Below are positions 4,450-11,581 of a stretch of 14,233 nt of DNA, in pieces (position 1 is the first letter of the stretch; every line of letters starts with the position of its first letter). This stretch comes from Alistipes sp. (lineage in GTDB: Bacteria > Bacteroidota > Bacteroidia > Bacteroidales > Rikenellaceae): assembly GCA_017380955.1 (NCBI GenBank), contig JAFOCZ010000126.1, forward strand, positions 1 through 14,233, given 5' to 3'. The notes below the pieces were generated by a model that saw only the letters and a program-made list of their open reading frames with translations, searched no databases and was not told the DNA's origin. A program made the position numbers and the translations under genes.

Positions 4450-6882
4450 ATGATTAAACACCTAACACTAATCTTGGCGGCAGTGGCAACACTCACCACT
4501 GCTGTGAGCCTCAGTGCCTCAGAGCCTGTGGCAAGCCCAAACTATGAACTTGCCGAGCGCTTCTCGCCAAACAAGATGCGCCGCGTAGTACCTCAGACCT
4601 CGGTACGCCCATCGTGGTACGAGAACAGCAATAAGTTCTGGTATTCGTGGCAGAGCGTGGATGATATCCACTACTATGTTGTAGACCCAGCATCGGGCAA
4701 GAAGAGCGAGATGTGGGCTATGAGCGACCTTGCAGAGAAGGTAACCCTCGCTACGGGATATCCTTTCGATGCTCAGCACCTTCCTATTGACAACATCCAG
4801 TTGAAGGAGGATAACCTCGTGTTGTTCGACGTTATGCCTGCTAAGGTTATGGTCGAGAACAACGACTACGCACCAAAGGATGAGAAGGGCAAGCCTCTCA
4901 CCTTCCACTTCCAGTGGGATATCAAGAAGCAGACTCTTACCGAGATTGAGGAGCGTGAGGCACGCATACCTCGCTGGGCTAATGTGTCGCCAGATGGCAA
5001 GATTGCCGTTTATGAGAAGAACTACAACCTCTGGTATATGTCTATGGAGGATGTAGAGAAGTTGGCTAAGGATCCTAAGGATACCACCATCGTTGAGCAT
5101 CAGATTACCTTCGACGCTACGGAGCATACCGCATACCACTGGTTTGAGGATTGCATCGAGCAGATTAAGGAGGATGAGCGCTACCAGGTGTTCTTGCAGT
5201 GGTCTCCAGACTCTAAGCACTTTGCTACAGTGCGTTGCAACACCGAGATGTTGAAAGACTTCTGGGTTATCAACGTTCTTAAGCCACGACCAGAGTTGTT
5301 CTCATACAAGTATCAGATGCCTGGCGAGGAGAGCCCTGAGTTTACTCTAGAGTTGTTCGATGCTCAGAATATGGAGCGCCGTGTGGTGGATATGCCAAAG
5401 TATAAGGAGCAGATGCTCTTCGTAGCGCCTAAGACTCGCACCAATGCCGACCGCTACCAGCGTCCTATGCGCGCTGTGTGGATGGGTGACAACTCTAAGT
5501 TCTATGTTATCCGCCAGAGCCGCGATATCCAGCGTGCAGACCTCTGCGTTGTAGATGTAGCCTCGGCTACGGCTAAGGATCTCATCGTCGAGGAGATGAA
5601 CACCTCTATCGAGTGGCAGATGCCAACACTCGTGTCGAACGACACCGAGATTATCCAGTGGTCGGAGCGTACCGGCTGGGCACACCTCTACCGCTACGAT
5701 GCTGAGGGTAACCTCCTCAATGCTATCACTAAGGGCGAGTGGCACGTGTCGAATGTCCTCGGTGCTGACGATGCTAAGCGTGTTATCTACTTCACCGCTA
5801 CGGGATATAACAAGGATGAGAACCCTTACTACCTGCACCTCTTCCGCGTTAACTACGACGGTACAGGTCTCAAGCAACTCGACCCAACGGGCTTCAATGG
5901 TGAGTTCTCACTCTCTGACGACCGCCGCTTCTTCACAACTACATACTCTCGTGTAGATGCTGCGCCAGTTTCGGAGTTGTACACCACAGAAGGTAAGCGT
6001 GTTATGGCTTTGGAGAGCGTAGACCTCGAGCCACTCTTCGCTATGGGCTACACATACCCTGAGCGCTTTGTTGTGAAGGCTGCGGATGGCATCACCGATA
6101 TCCACGGCGTTATGTATAAGCCTTATGACTTCGACCCATCGAAGAAGTATCCTATCATCGAGTATGTATACCCAGGTCCTCAGACCGAGGCTGTGGAGCA
6201 GTCGTGGTACCGCCCTCAGGTGCGCACCGACCGCCTCGCACAGATGGGCTTCATCGTCATCACCGTTGGTAACCGTGGTGGTCACCCAGACCGCTCTAAG
6301 TGGTACCACAACTATGGCTACGGTAACTTGCGTGACTACGGTTTGAAGGATAAGGTTGTTGCAGCACAGCAGTTGGCAGCACGCCACAGTTTCATCGATA
6401 TCTCTCGCGTAGGTATCCACGGTCACTCTGGTGGCGGCTTTATGTCTACCGCCGCTATCCTTATGTACCCCGACTTCTTCGATGTTGCGGTATCTTGCGC
6501 CGGTAACCACGATAACAACATCTACAACCGTTGGTGGAGCGAGAAGCACCACGGTATCCGCGAGGTTGAGAAGGATGGCGAGACCATCTTCGAGTACCAC
6601 ATCTCTGCTAACCACGAACTCGCAGAGCGCCTCAAGGGTAACCTCCTCCTCGTTCACGGCGATATCGACGAGAACGTTCACCCAGGTTGTACCTTGCGTG
6701 TTGTAGACGCTCTTATCCGTGCTAACAAGCGCTTCGATATGCTCTTGTTGCCAGGTCAGCGTCACGGCTTTGGCGATATGAACGAGTATTTCTTCTGGCG
6801 TATGGCGGACTACTTCTCGGAGCACCTCCTCGGTGAGCGCGAGACTACAACCGACATTCCACAACTTAATAATGATTTGTAG
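4450..6882 (+). CDS. Secreted S9 family serine peptidase (prolyl oligopeptidase/DPP-IV-like)
   Basis: An 810-residue exopeptidase-type protein with a signal peptide (hydrophobic residues 5-20, likely cut near SLSAS), so periplasmic or exported. The middle part has the repeated beta-propeller look of the DPP-IV N-terminal domain, for example FLQWSPDSKHFATVR and GWAHLYRYDAEGN. The C-terminal alpha/beta hydrolase domain shows the catalytic triad: Ser660 in GHSGGG, Asp740 in HGDIDENVH and His772 in GQRHGF. Such enzymes clip dipeptides, often after proline, from peptides. The Glu-Glu substrate motif of true DPP-IV (VYEEE-like) was not recognised and the nucleophile elbow lacks the usual Tyr, so specificity is open. 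The start was chosen because the promoter lies downstream of the in-frame ATG at 4381 and the signal peptide begins at 4450. It appears to be a single-gene unit between two terminators. Confidence 0.9.
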   Translation: MIKHLTLILAAVATLTTAVSLSASEPVASPNYELAERFSPNKMRRVVPQTSVRPSWYENSNKFWYSWQSVDDIHYYVVDPASGKKSEMWAMSDLAEKVTLATGYPFDAQHLPIDNIQLKEDNLVLFDVMPAKVMVENNDYAPKDEKGKPLTFHFQWDIKKQTLTEIEEREARIPRWANVSPDGKIAVYEKNYNLWYMSMEDVEKLAKDPKDTTIVEHQITFDATEHTAYHWFEDCIEQIKEDERYQVFLQWSPDSKHFATVRCNTEMLKDFWVINVLKPRPELFSYKYQMPGEESPEFTLELFDAQNMERRVVDMPKYKEQMLFVAPKTRTNADRYQRPMRAVWMGDNSKFYVIRQSRDIQRADLCVVDVASATAKDLIVEEMNTSIEWQMPTLVSNDTEIIQWSERTGWAHLYRYDAEGNLLNAITKGEWHVSNVLGADDAKRVIYFTATGYNKDENPYYLHLFRVNYDGTGLKQLDPTGFNGEFSLSDDRRFFTTTYSRVDAAPVSELYTTEGKRVMALESVDLEPLFAMGYTYPERFVVKAADGITDIHGVMYKPYDFDPSKKYPIIEYVYPGPQTEAVEQSWYRPQVRTDRLAQMGFIVITVGNRGGHPDRSKWYHNYGYGNLRDYGLKDKVVAAQQLAARHSFIDISRVGIHGHSGGGFMSTAAILMYPDFFDVAVSCAGNHDNNIYNRWWSEKHHGIREVEKDGETIFEYHISANHELAERLKGNLLLVHGDIDENVHPGCTLRVVDALIRANKRFDMLLLPGQRHGFGDMNEYFFWRMADYFSEHLLGERETTTDIPQLNNDL

Positions 6883-6895
6883 TCGTTTGACCTAA

Positions 6896-6937
6896 AACAA
6901 CAACCCCAAGGGCTCACGCTCTTGGGGTTTGTTGTTT
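6896..6937 (+). terminator. Intrinsic terminator of the S9 peptidase gene
   Basis: AACAACAACCCCAAG (6896-6910) and CTTGGGGTTTGTTGTT (6921-6936) pair except for one bulged base, with a 10-base loop; the 3' arm is T-rich. It starts 13 bp after the stop codon. Confidence 0.85.
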
Positions 6938-6940
6938 CAG

Positions 6941-6975
6941 GTAGTGAGTAGTGAGTAATGAGTAATTAGTAATGG
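6941..6975. repeat. Heptamer tandem repeat GTARTGA x5
   Basis: Five consecutive 7-bp units: GTAGTGA twice, GTAATGA, GTAATTA and GTAATGG. The 11-base string GAGTAATGAGT within it recurs at 8876-8886, in the other repeat-rich intergenic region. Confidence 0.75.
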
Positions 6976-7144
6976 TGTCGCCTCTGATGAGGCGATAATA
7001 ATGAGATTAGGGTGTTTGGGGAGTTTAGTGAGGTTAATGTTTAGCCAAAATCGCTAAACTCCTTAAATTCATTAAATTCCCTAACATCCACATAATTACC
7101 TATCTCTCCCCAAAAATAAACACCTCGCGCTTTGCGCACCTAAC

Positions 7145-7172
7145 TTTTCACCTTTCACCTTTCACTTTTCAC
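7145..7172. repeat. Heptamer tandem repeat YTTTCAC x4 upstream of proS
   Basis: Four consecutive 7-bp units (TTTTCAC, CTTTCAC twice, TTTTCAC) followed by eight T residues. The array ends 9 bp before the proS -7 box, so it occupies the -33 region. Confidence 0.75.
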
Positions 7173-7181
7173 TTTTTTTTG

Positions 7182-7189
7182 TATCTTTG
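7182..7189 (+). promoter_or_regulatory. Promoter -7 box of proS
   Basis: TATCTTTG followed by CACC is a full match to the Bacteroidota -7 box, predicting a leader of about 55 bases. No TTG sits at -33; that position is filled by the heptamer array and T-tract. Confidence 0.7.
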
Positions 7190-7248
7190 CACCAATTATG
7201 CCCATATCATTCCAAAAAGGATAAGAATAACAAAAAATATATATTACA

Positions 7249-8733
7249 ATGGCAGTAGAACTTAAAGATTTGACCAAGAGCGACGAGAACTACTCACAGT
7301 GGTACAACGACTTGGTTATTAAGGCCGGCCTCGCAGAGAACTCTGCAGTGCGCGGTTGTATGGTTATCAAGCCTTATGGCTATGCTATCTGGGAGAAGAT
7401 GCACGATGTGTTGGATAAGATGTTCAAGGAGACAGGCCACGAGAATGCCTACTTCCCACTCTTCATCCCTAAGTCGTTCTTCTCGCGTGAGGCAAGCCAC
7501 GTTGAGGGCTTCGCAAAGGAGTGTGCCGTAGTTACACACTACCGTCTTAAGAACGATGAGGAGGGTAAGGGTATCGTTGTAGACCCTGCAGCACGCCTCG
7601 AGGAGGAACTTATCGTGCGTCCTACATCGGAGACCATCATCTGGAACACATACAAGAATTGGATTACCTCATACCGTGACCTGCCAATCCTCTGCAACCA
7701 GTGGGCAAACGTGGTGCGCTGGGAGATGCGTACACGTCTCTTCTTGCGTACTGCTGAGTTCTTGTGGCAGGAGGGTCACACCGCACACGCCACAGCCCAG
7801 GAGGCTATCGAGGAGACAGAGCGTATGATCAACGTATACAAGACCTTCGCTGAGGAGTGGATGGGTGTTCCTGTTGTTGTTGGCCACAAGTCTCCTAACG
7901 AGCGTTTTGCAGGTGCTGTAGACACCCTCACCATCGAGGCTCTTATGCAGGATGGTAAGGCTCTCCAGAGCGGTACTTCGCACTTCCTCGGTCAGAACTT
8001 CGCAAAGGCCTTCGATGTGCAGTATACCAACAAGGAGGGTAAGCAGGAGTATGTGTGGGCTACATCGTGGGGTGTGTCAACACGTCTTATGGGTGCGTTG
8101 ATTATGGCGCACTCGGACAACAATGGTCTTGTGCTTCCTCCAAAGTTGGCTCCTATACAGGTTGTTATGGTGCCTATCTACAAGGGTGAGGAGCAGCGCC
8201 AGGAGGTTGTTGCACGCTTCGAGGAGTTGGCTAAGGAGTTGCGTGCTAAGGGCGTATCTGTAAAGGTTGATGCTCGTGACAACGTACGCTCAGGCTTCAA
8301 GTTCGCAGAGTATGAGTTGAAGGGTGTGCCAGTACGTCTCGCACTCGGCCCTCGTGACCTTCAGAATGGCACTATAGAGTTGGCACGTCGTGATACTCTC
8401 ACCAAGGAGGTTGTATCTATGGAGGGTCTCACAGAGCGCATCGTAGCACTTCTTGACGAGATTCAGGCAAACATCTTCCAGAAGGCTCTCGACTACCGCA
8501 ACTCTATGATTACCAAGGTAGATACCTGGGAGGAGTTCCAGCAGGTGCTCACCGAGAAGGGTGGTTTCATCTCAGCACACTGGGATGGCACTCCAGAGAC
8601 CGAGCAGGCTATCAAGGACGCTACAAAGGCTACCATCCGCTGCATCCCTATGGATGTAGTAGAGGAGGAGGGTACTTGCATCTACTCAGGCAAGCCATCT
8701 AAGTTCCGTGTGCTCTTCGCAAAGAGTTATTAA
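7249..8733 (+). CDS. proS: Prolyl-tRNA synthetase, short type 3 form
   Basis: A 494-residue class II aminoacyl-tRNA synthetase that charges tRNA-Pro with proline in the cytoplasm. Class II motifs are visible: motif 1 around YFPLFIPKSFF, motif 2 as RWEMRTRLFLRTAEFLWQEG (residues 157-176), and motif 3 as GVSTRLMGALIMAHSD (from residue 275). The anticodon-binding domain follows (about 300-405). There is no inserted editing domain between motifs 2 and 3, which marks the archaeal/eukaryote-like short form (about 480-500 residues). The C-terminus ends in FAKSY as expected for that form, but the four cysteines that bind zinc in archaeal enzymes are mostly gone. It is transcribed alone, with tRNA-Pro(GGG) encoded elsewhere in the window. 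Confidence 0.97.
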   Translation: MAVELKDLTKSDENYSQWYNDLVIKAGLAENSAVRGCMVIKPYGYAIWEKMHDVLDKMFKETGHENAYFPLFIPKSFFSREASHVEGFAKECAVVTHYRLKNDEEGKGIVVDPAARLEEELIVRPTSETIIWNTYKNWITSYRDLPILCNQWANVVRWEMRTRLFLRTAEFLWQEGHTAHATAQEAIEETERMINVYKTFAEEWMGVPVVVGHKSPNERFAGAVDTLTIEALMQDGKALQSGTSHFLGQNFAKAFDVQYTNKEGKQEYVWATSWGVSTRLMGALIMAHSDNNGLVLPPKLAPIQVVMVPIYKGEEQRQEVVARFEELAKELRAKGVSVKVDARDNVRSGFKFAEYELKGVPVRLALGPRDLQNGTIELARRDTLTKEVVSMEGLTERIVALLDEIQANIFQKALDYRNSMITKVDTWEEFQQVLTEKGGFISAHWDGTPETEQAIKDATKATIRCIPMDVVEEEGTCIYSGKPSKFRVLFAKSY

Positions 8734-8741
8734 TTTCGATT

Positions 8742-8866
8742 ATTTCTTGTGATAGCGGCGCATCAGCGACGCTTCAATCAAAGTCTCGAATGAGCAGTAC
8801 GTCAAGTACAGCCCATCCGAGACTTTTTCTTGTCATCGCCACTGCTGCACCCCTCTGACAAGAAAT
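8742..8866. repeat. Structured dispersed repeat, copy B
   Basis: Ends ATTTCTTGT (8742-8750) and ACAAGAAAT (8858-8866) are perfect 9-bp inverted repeats. As in copy A, a hairpin with an ATCN loop follows (GCGGCGC-ATCA-GCGACGC, 8755-8772), then a long arm. The arm has stem AAAGTCTCG/CGAGACTTT (8780-8788 with 8818-8826) and the conserved apex GC-A-GTAC...GTAC-A-GCCCATC (8794-8817). Compared with copy A the stems have different sequence but still pair, including a G-C to C-G swap in the terminal stem. It begins 8 bp after the proS stop, between convergent proS and trmD. Confidence 0.7.
8780..8828 (+). terminator. Probable terminator of proS, embedded in repeat copy B
   Basis: The long arm of copy B (AAAGTCTCG/CGAGACTTT plus the GCAGTAC/GTACAGC apex) is followed directly by a T-run at 8824-8828. 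It is the first terminator-like structure after proS. Confidence 0.55.
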
Positions 8867-8916
8867 AGGGTTGTAGAGTAATGAGTGGTGTATCTACTAC
8901 CTTCTAATCAAAATTA

Positions 8917-8953
8917 AATTTGTTGTGATAAAGGGTCTTTCTGACAACAAATT
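8917..8953. repeat. Short copy C of the structured repeat
   Basis: AATTTGTTGT (8917-8926) and ACAACAAATT (8944-8953) form a perfect 10-bp inverted repeat. The end sequences are the same as in copy A (TTTGTTGTGATAA and TTCTGACAACAAA), but only about 17 bases lie between the arms. Just before it, ATCTACTACCTTCT (8892-8905) repeats 14 bases of the right end of copy A (424-437), suggesting a further eroded copy. Confidence 0.65.
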
Positions 8954-9080
8954 ATGTCTCGTGTTCTTTGGGTAGAGATGGGGATTGATGGGTAGTTATG
9001 GGGAATTCCTCCCATATCACCTCATCGTAACACATTTTACCCCATCGCGCTTGCGCACCACACTTTTCACCTTTCCCCTT
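8954..9080. other. Rest of the proS-trmD intergenic region
   Basis: No gene seen. The 3' part (9045-9075) repeats the module found upstream of proS: TCGCGCTTGCGCACC followed by ACTTTTCACCTTT, a small GCGC palindrome next to a pyrimidine tract. Confidence 0.6.
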
Positions 9081-9112
9081 AAAAACAATGGTCTGCTCCG
9101 GTGAGCAGACCA
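9081..9112 (-). terminator. Intrinsic terminator of the exbB-trmD operon
   Basis: TGGTCTGCTC (9089-9098) and GAGCAGACCA (9103-9112) form a perfect 10-bp stem with a 4-base loop. Read on the minus strand it is followed by TTGTTTTT (A-run 9081-9085 on the plus strand), 5 bp after the trmD stop. Confidence 0.9.
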
Positions 9113-9117
9113 CTATT

Positions 9118-9795
9118 TTACTCTTCCAACAAGTCGGGGCGGAGAGCCTGGGTGCGTGTGTACGCCTGCTCCTCCTGCCACTTCTCAATCTCGGCGAAGT
9201 TACCCGACAACAACACATCGGGGACCTTCCAGCCGTTGAACTCCGCAGGGCGTGTGTAGACCGGAGGTGCTAACAGGTTATCCTGGAAGCAGTCTGTCAG
9301 TGCCGAGGCCTCATCACCAATAGCGCCAGGTATGATGCGTACCACAGAGTCGGCGATGATGCACGCGGCGAGTTCTCCGCCTGTAAGGACATAGTCGCCG
9401 ATGGAAATCTCACGGGTTATGAGATGCTCGCGGATGCGGTAGTCGATGCCCTTATAGTGGCCGCAGAGGATGATGATATTCTTCATCAGCGACAGGCGGT
9501 TAGCCTCGCGCTGGTTATAGGTGATGCCATCGGGAGAGGTGAAGATAATCTCGTCGTAGTCGCGCTCCGACTTCAACTTCTCGATGCAGCGGAACACTGG
9601 CTCTATCTTCATAACCATACCTGCCTCACCACCAAAAGGGTAGTCATCCACAGTGCGACGTTTGTCGTCGGTGTAGTCTCGCAGGTTGTGAACATAAATC
9701 TCGGCGTGTCCCGACTCCTGCGCGCGCTTCAAGATAGACTCGTTGAGCGGCGAGGCGAGTAACTCGGGAACTACCGTAATAATATCTATACGCAT
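9118..9795 (-). CDS. trmD: tRNA (guanine-N1)-methyltransferase TrmD
   Basis: A 225-residue SPOUT-fold enzyme that uses S-adenosylmethionine to methylate N1 of G37 next to the anticodon in a subset of tRNAs, including proline tRNAs such as the one here (G37 follows the GGG anticodon), preventing frameshifts. Motifs: FGGEAGMVMK (54-63), LCGHYKGIDYRI (about 111-122), the knotted cofactor site SIGDYVLTGGELA, and the later TDCFQDNLL...PPVYTRP stretch holding the catalytic aspartate. The usual GGGPGM reads GGEAGM. In many bacteria trmD sits with rpsP, rimM and rplS; here it is the last gene of a TonB-type operon, 4 bp after the MBL hydrolase. Confidence 0.96.
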   Translation of the reverse strand: MRIDIITVVPELLASPLNESILKRAQESGHAEIYVHNLRDYTDDKRRTVDDYPFGGEAGMVMKIEPVFRCIEKLKSERDYDEIIFTSPDGITYNQREANRLSLMKNIIILCGHYKGIDYRIREHLITREISIGDYVLTGGELAACIIADSVVRIIPGAIGDEASALTDCFQDNLLAPPVYTRPAEFNGWKVPDVLLSGNFAEIEKWQEEQAYTRTQALRPDLLEE

Positions 9796-9799
9796 AACA

Positions 9800-10465
9800 C
9801 TATCCCTTATAGTTTACCTCGTTGTTAAGTACCTCGACGATGAATGGGTTGTAGAGGGTCTCGTGACCGATAGTAGACTGATCCTCGTGACCAGGGTAGA
9901 TGGTTACATCGTCGCCAAGAGGTACAATCTCCTCCAATATAGACTTCATAATCCACGAGTAGTCGCCGCCAGGGAGGTCGGTGCGACCGATGCTCTCGCG
10001 GAAGAGGGTGTCGCCCGTAAAGAGGCTCTTAGACTCCTCGTTAAACAACACAACGTGACCAGGGGTGTGTCCCGGAGTCTTGATAACACGCAAACGTGTA
10101 TTGCCGAAGGTAATCTCCTCCAAGGTGTCGAGGTCTACATCTACGGCAGGTACAGCGTTACACTTCAAGCCATAGACCATACTGCCCGAGGCGCTGTCGA
10201 TAAGGAACTGATCCTTTGCCGAGCAGGCGAACTGCACGCCATACTCATCCTTGAGCCACTTAACACCCTGGGTATGGTCGAAGTGTCCGTGGGTGTTCAC
10301 AGCCATAACAGGCTTCAGTCCGCGTGACTCAATCATATCCTTGAGGATGTTATTCTCGCCATCCTTCATATTTCCTGCGTCGATGACAATAGCCTCGTTG
10401 CTATCATCCCATACCAAATATGTATTCTCCCTGAAAGGGTTGAAAACAACTCTCTTAATCTCCAT
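9800..10465 (-). CDS. MBL-fold metallohydrolase, glyoxalase II-like
   Basis: A 221-residue zinc-type hydrolase of the metallo-beta-lactamase superfamily. The metal site is complete: HGHFDH (59-64), the GHTPGH stretch (132-137), Asp152 in FTGDTLF and a late His in YPGHED. The arrangement and length match YcbL/glyoxalase II-like proteins that hydrolyse thioesters, but the C-terminal substrate helix domain of true glyoxalase II is short here, so the substrate is unknown. No signal peptide is seen, so it should be cytoplasmic. It lies 13 bp after the DUF1573 gene and 4 bp before trmD, in the same operon. Confidence 0.9.
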   Translation of the reverse strand: MEIKRVVFNPFRENTYLVWDDSNEAIVIDAGNMKDGENNILKDMIESRGLKPVMAVNTHGHFDHTQGVKWLKDEYGVQFACSAKDQFLIDSASGSMVYGLKCNAVPAVDVDLDTLEEITFGNTRLRVIKTPGHTPGHVVLFNEESKSLFTGDTLFRESIGRTDLPGGDYSWIMKSILEEIVPLGDDVTIYPGHEDQSTIGHETLYNPFIVEVLNNEVNYKG

Positions 10466-10478
10466 ATCTCTTCTTAAG

Positions 10479-10868
10479 TTAGTTTTTAATATTTGCCTTT
10501 AACGTAATATGCTTCACGCCGCTTTGTGCTGTGGAGTATACCTTCAGCACACGGTAGAAACTACCCTCGGGCGCCTTTGCCGGATCCATAGTTATGGTCA
10601 TAGCATCACGCTCGCCGGGCATAAGTTTTGTGCGGCTGTGCTTAATAGTGGTACACGTGCAAGAGGTGGTAACCTCGGTAACGACAAGTGGCACATCGCC
10701 CGTATTGGTATACGATAGGCGTACTATCTGCTTGTCATCGCTCTGCGACAACTCCCCGAGGTCGATGATGTTGGTCTGCAACTCTATCTCTGCGCCCATC
10801 GGTGACTCCTTAGCACCCATTATCATCGGCAGCAATGCCATAGCCACAATGCTAACTATCCATCTCAT
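10479..10868 (-). CDS. DUF1573 domain periplasmic protein
   Basis: A 129-residue exported protein: signal peptide (residues 1-18, MRWIVSIVAMALLPMIMG) followed by a single DUF1573 domain, an immunoglobulin-like beta fold common in Bacteroidota. Typical phrases are IDLGELSQSDDKQ, LSYTNTGDVPLVV, the Cys pair in TTSCTCTT and the closing HITLKANIKN. The function of the family is not established. The start is ambiguous: GTG at 10874 overlaps the tonB stop (TAGTG), and ATG at 10868 lies six bases later. ATG gives the cleaner signal peptide and is chosen here. Operon position after tonB suggests a cell-envelope role (inference). Confidence 0.85.
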   Translation of the reverse strand: MRWIVSIVAMALLPMIMGAKESPMGAEIELQTNIIDLGELSQSDDKQIVRLSYTNTGDVPLVVTEVTTSCTCTTIKHSRTKLMPGERDAMTITMDPAKAPEGSFYRVLKVYSTAQSGVKHITLKANIKN

Positions 10869-10873
10869 ACACA

Positions 10874-11581
10874 CTACTGTAGTTTAAAGTCATAGGTGAT
10901 GCGTCCTCCCTGCTCGGTGCGCTGACTTGGCTTGAACTTAGCCTTGCGCGCTGCCTCTACAGCCAGACGGCGCAGTGTCTCATCCGATGTCGTAGTGCCG
11001 TCGAGGTCTACCTTTGCCGTTAGCACGTTGCCGTTGCTGTCTATGGTGACGTAGACAACCACACGACCAGCGGTGTTATAATGCGTACTTGGCTTTGGGA
11101 GTCCCTCTCTAAGACCACGACCCTGAAGACCAGCGTCAAGTTGGTCCGTACCCTGAAGGTTATAGCCACTGCCCTCACCCTTATGCGACTCTCGCTCGCC
11201 ATCCGGAGCAAGGCGGTTTCCTGTTGCCACCTCCTCGCTATTTCCCGTTACGGGCTTGAACAGCGCATTAGGGTTTACGGTCTGTGTCTTCTCTGCTTCA
11301 CCCTCGGTCTGTACGCTCTGCTCACGCTTTGCCTTCTCGACGTGTGCTGGGGCACGGTCACGACGCACATCCGTAGGAGCGCTCTGCTGCCTTACGGGCT
11401 TCGGAGGCTCGGGAACACTCTCCTCTATGAACTCTATCTCGAGCGGAGGCTCCGAGTGCTCCTTTATAGGCACATCGTAACTCACGAGGCGTAGCAACAA
11501 GCCTCCCACCACCATTACCACGATGGTTATGATGGCTGCCAGGCGTCGCGATGTGCTATCTATAGGGTTATAATACTCCAT
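10874..11581 (-). CDS. tonB: TonB family energy transducer
   Basis: A 235-residue envelope-spanning protein. A short cytoplasmic start is followed by one membrane helix (about 14-30). Next comes a periplasmic linker rich in Pro, Glu, Lys and Arg (PPLEIEFIEESVPEPPKP onward, 45-150), then the TonB C-terminal domain from about 165. There AGRVVVYVTIDSNGNV, EAARKAKFKPS and ITYDFKLQ form the strands and helix. TonB carries energy from ExbB-ExbD to outer-membrane receptors. Its ATG overlaps the exbD stop by one base (TAATG), so translation is coupled. It could instead serve a TolA-like envelope role; Bacteroidota have several such sets and the receptor partner is not in this window. Confidence 0.9.
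   Translation of the reverse strand: MEYYNPIDSTSRRLAAIITIVVMVVGGLLLRLVSYDVPIKEHSEPPLEIEFIEESVPEPPKPVRQQSAPTDVRRDRAPAHVEKAKREQSVQTEGEAEKTQTVNPNALFKPVTGNSEEVATGNRLAPDGERESHKGEGSGYNLQGTDQLDAGLQGRGLREGLPKPSTHYNTAGRVVVYVTIDSNGNVLTAKVDLDGTTTSDETLRRLAVEAARKAKFKPSQRTEQGGRITYDFKLQ

Larger units (their letters stand above)
6938..7181. other. Gene-free stretch with repeats and palindromes
   Basis: No convincing gene is seen. It holds, in order, a five-unit heptamer array (6941-6975), a perfect 7-bp hairpin TCGCCTC-TGAT-GAGGCGA (6978-6995), a 9-bp inverted repeat GGAGTTTAG/CTAAACTCC (7020-7028 and 7054-7062), a GCGC-TTT-GCGC palindrome (7127-7137), and a pyrimidine heptamer array (7145-7172) running into a T8 tract next to the proS promoter. 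Confidence 0.7.

Noticed and set aside
5908..6864. 318-codon minus-strand open frame opposite the S9 peptidase
   Set aside because: It mirrors the well-supported peptidase gene and has no domain features of its own.
6938..7181. CRISPR-like array
   Set aside because: The repeats are 7-bp direct units without spacers; no cas genes are present.
8952..9218. Small minus-strand open frame over the trmD 3' end
   Set aside because: It crosses the trmD terminator in another frame, and its Arg/Ser-rich sequence is a frame shadow.
9743..10327. Plus-strand open frame opposite the MBL hydrolase and trmD
   Set aside because: Antisense to genes with clear catalytic motifs; no motif of its own.
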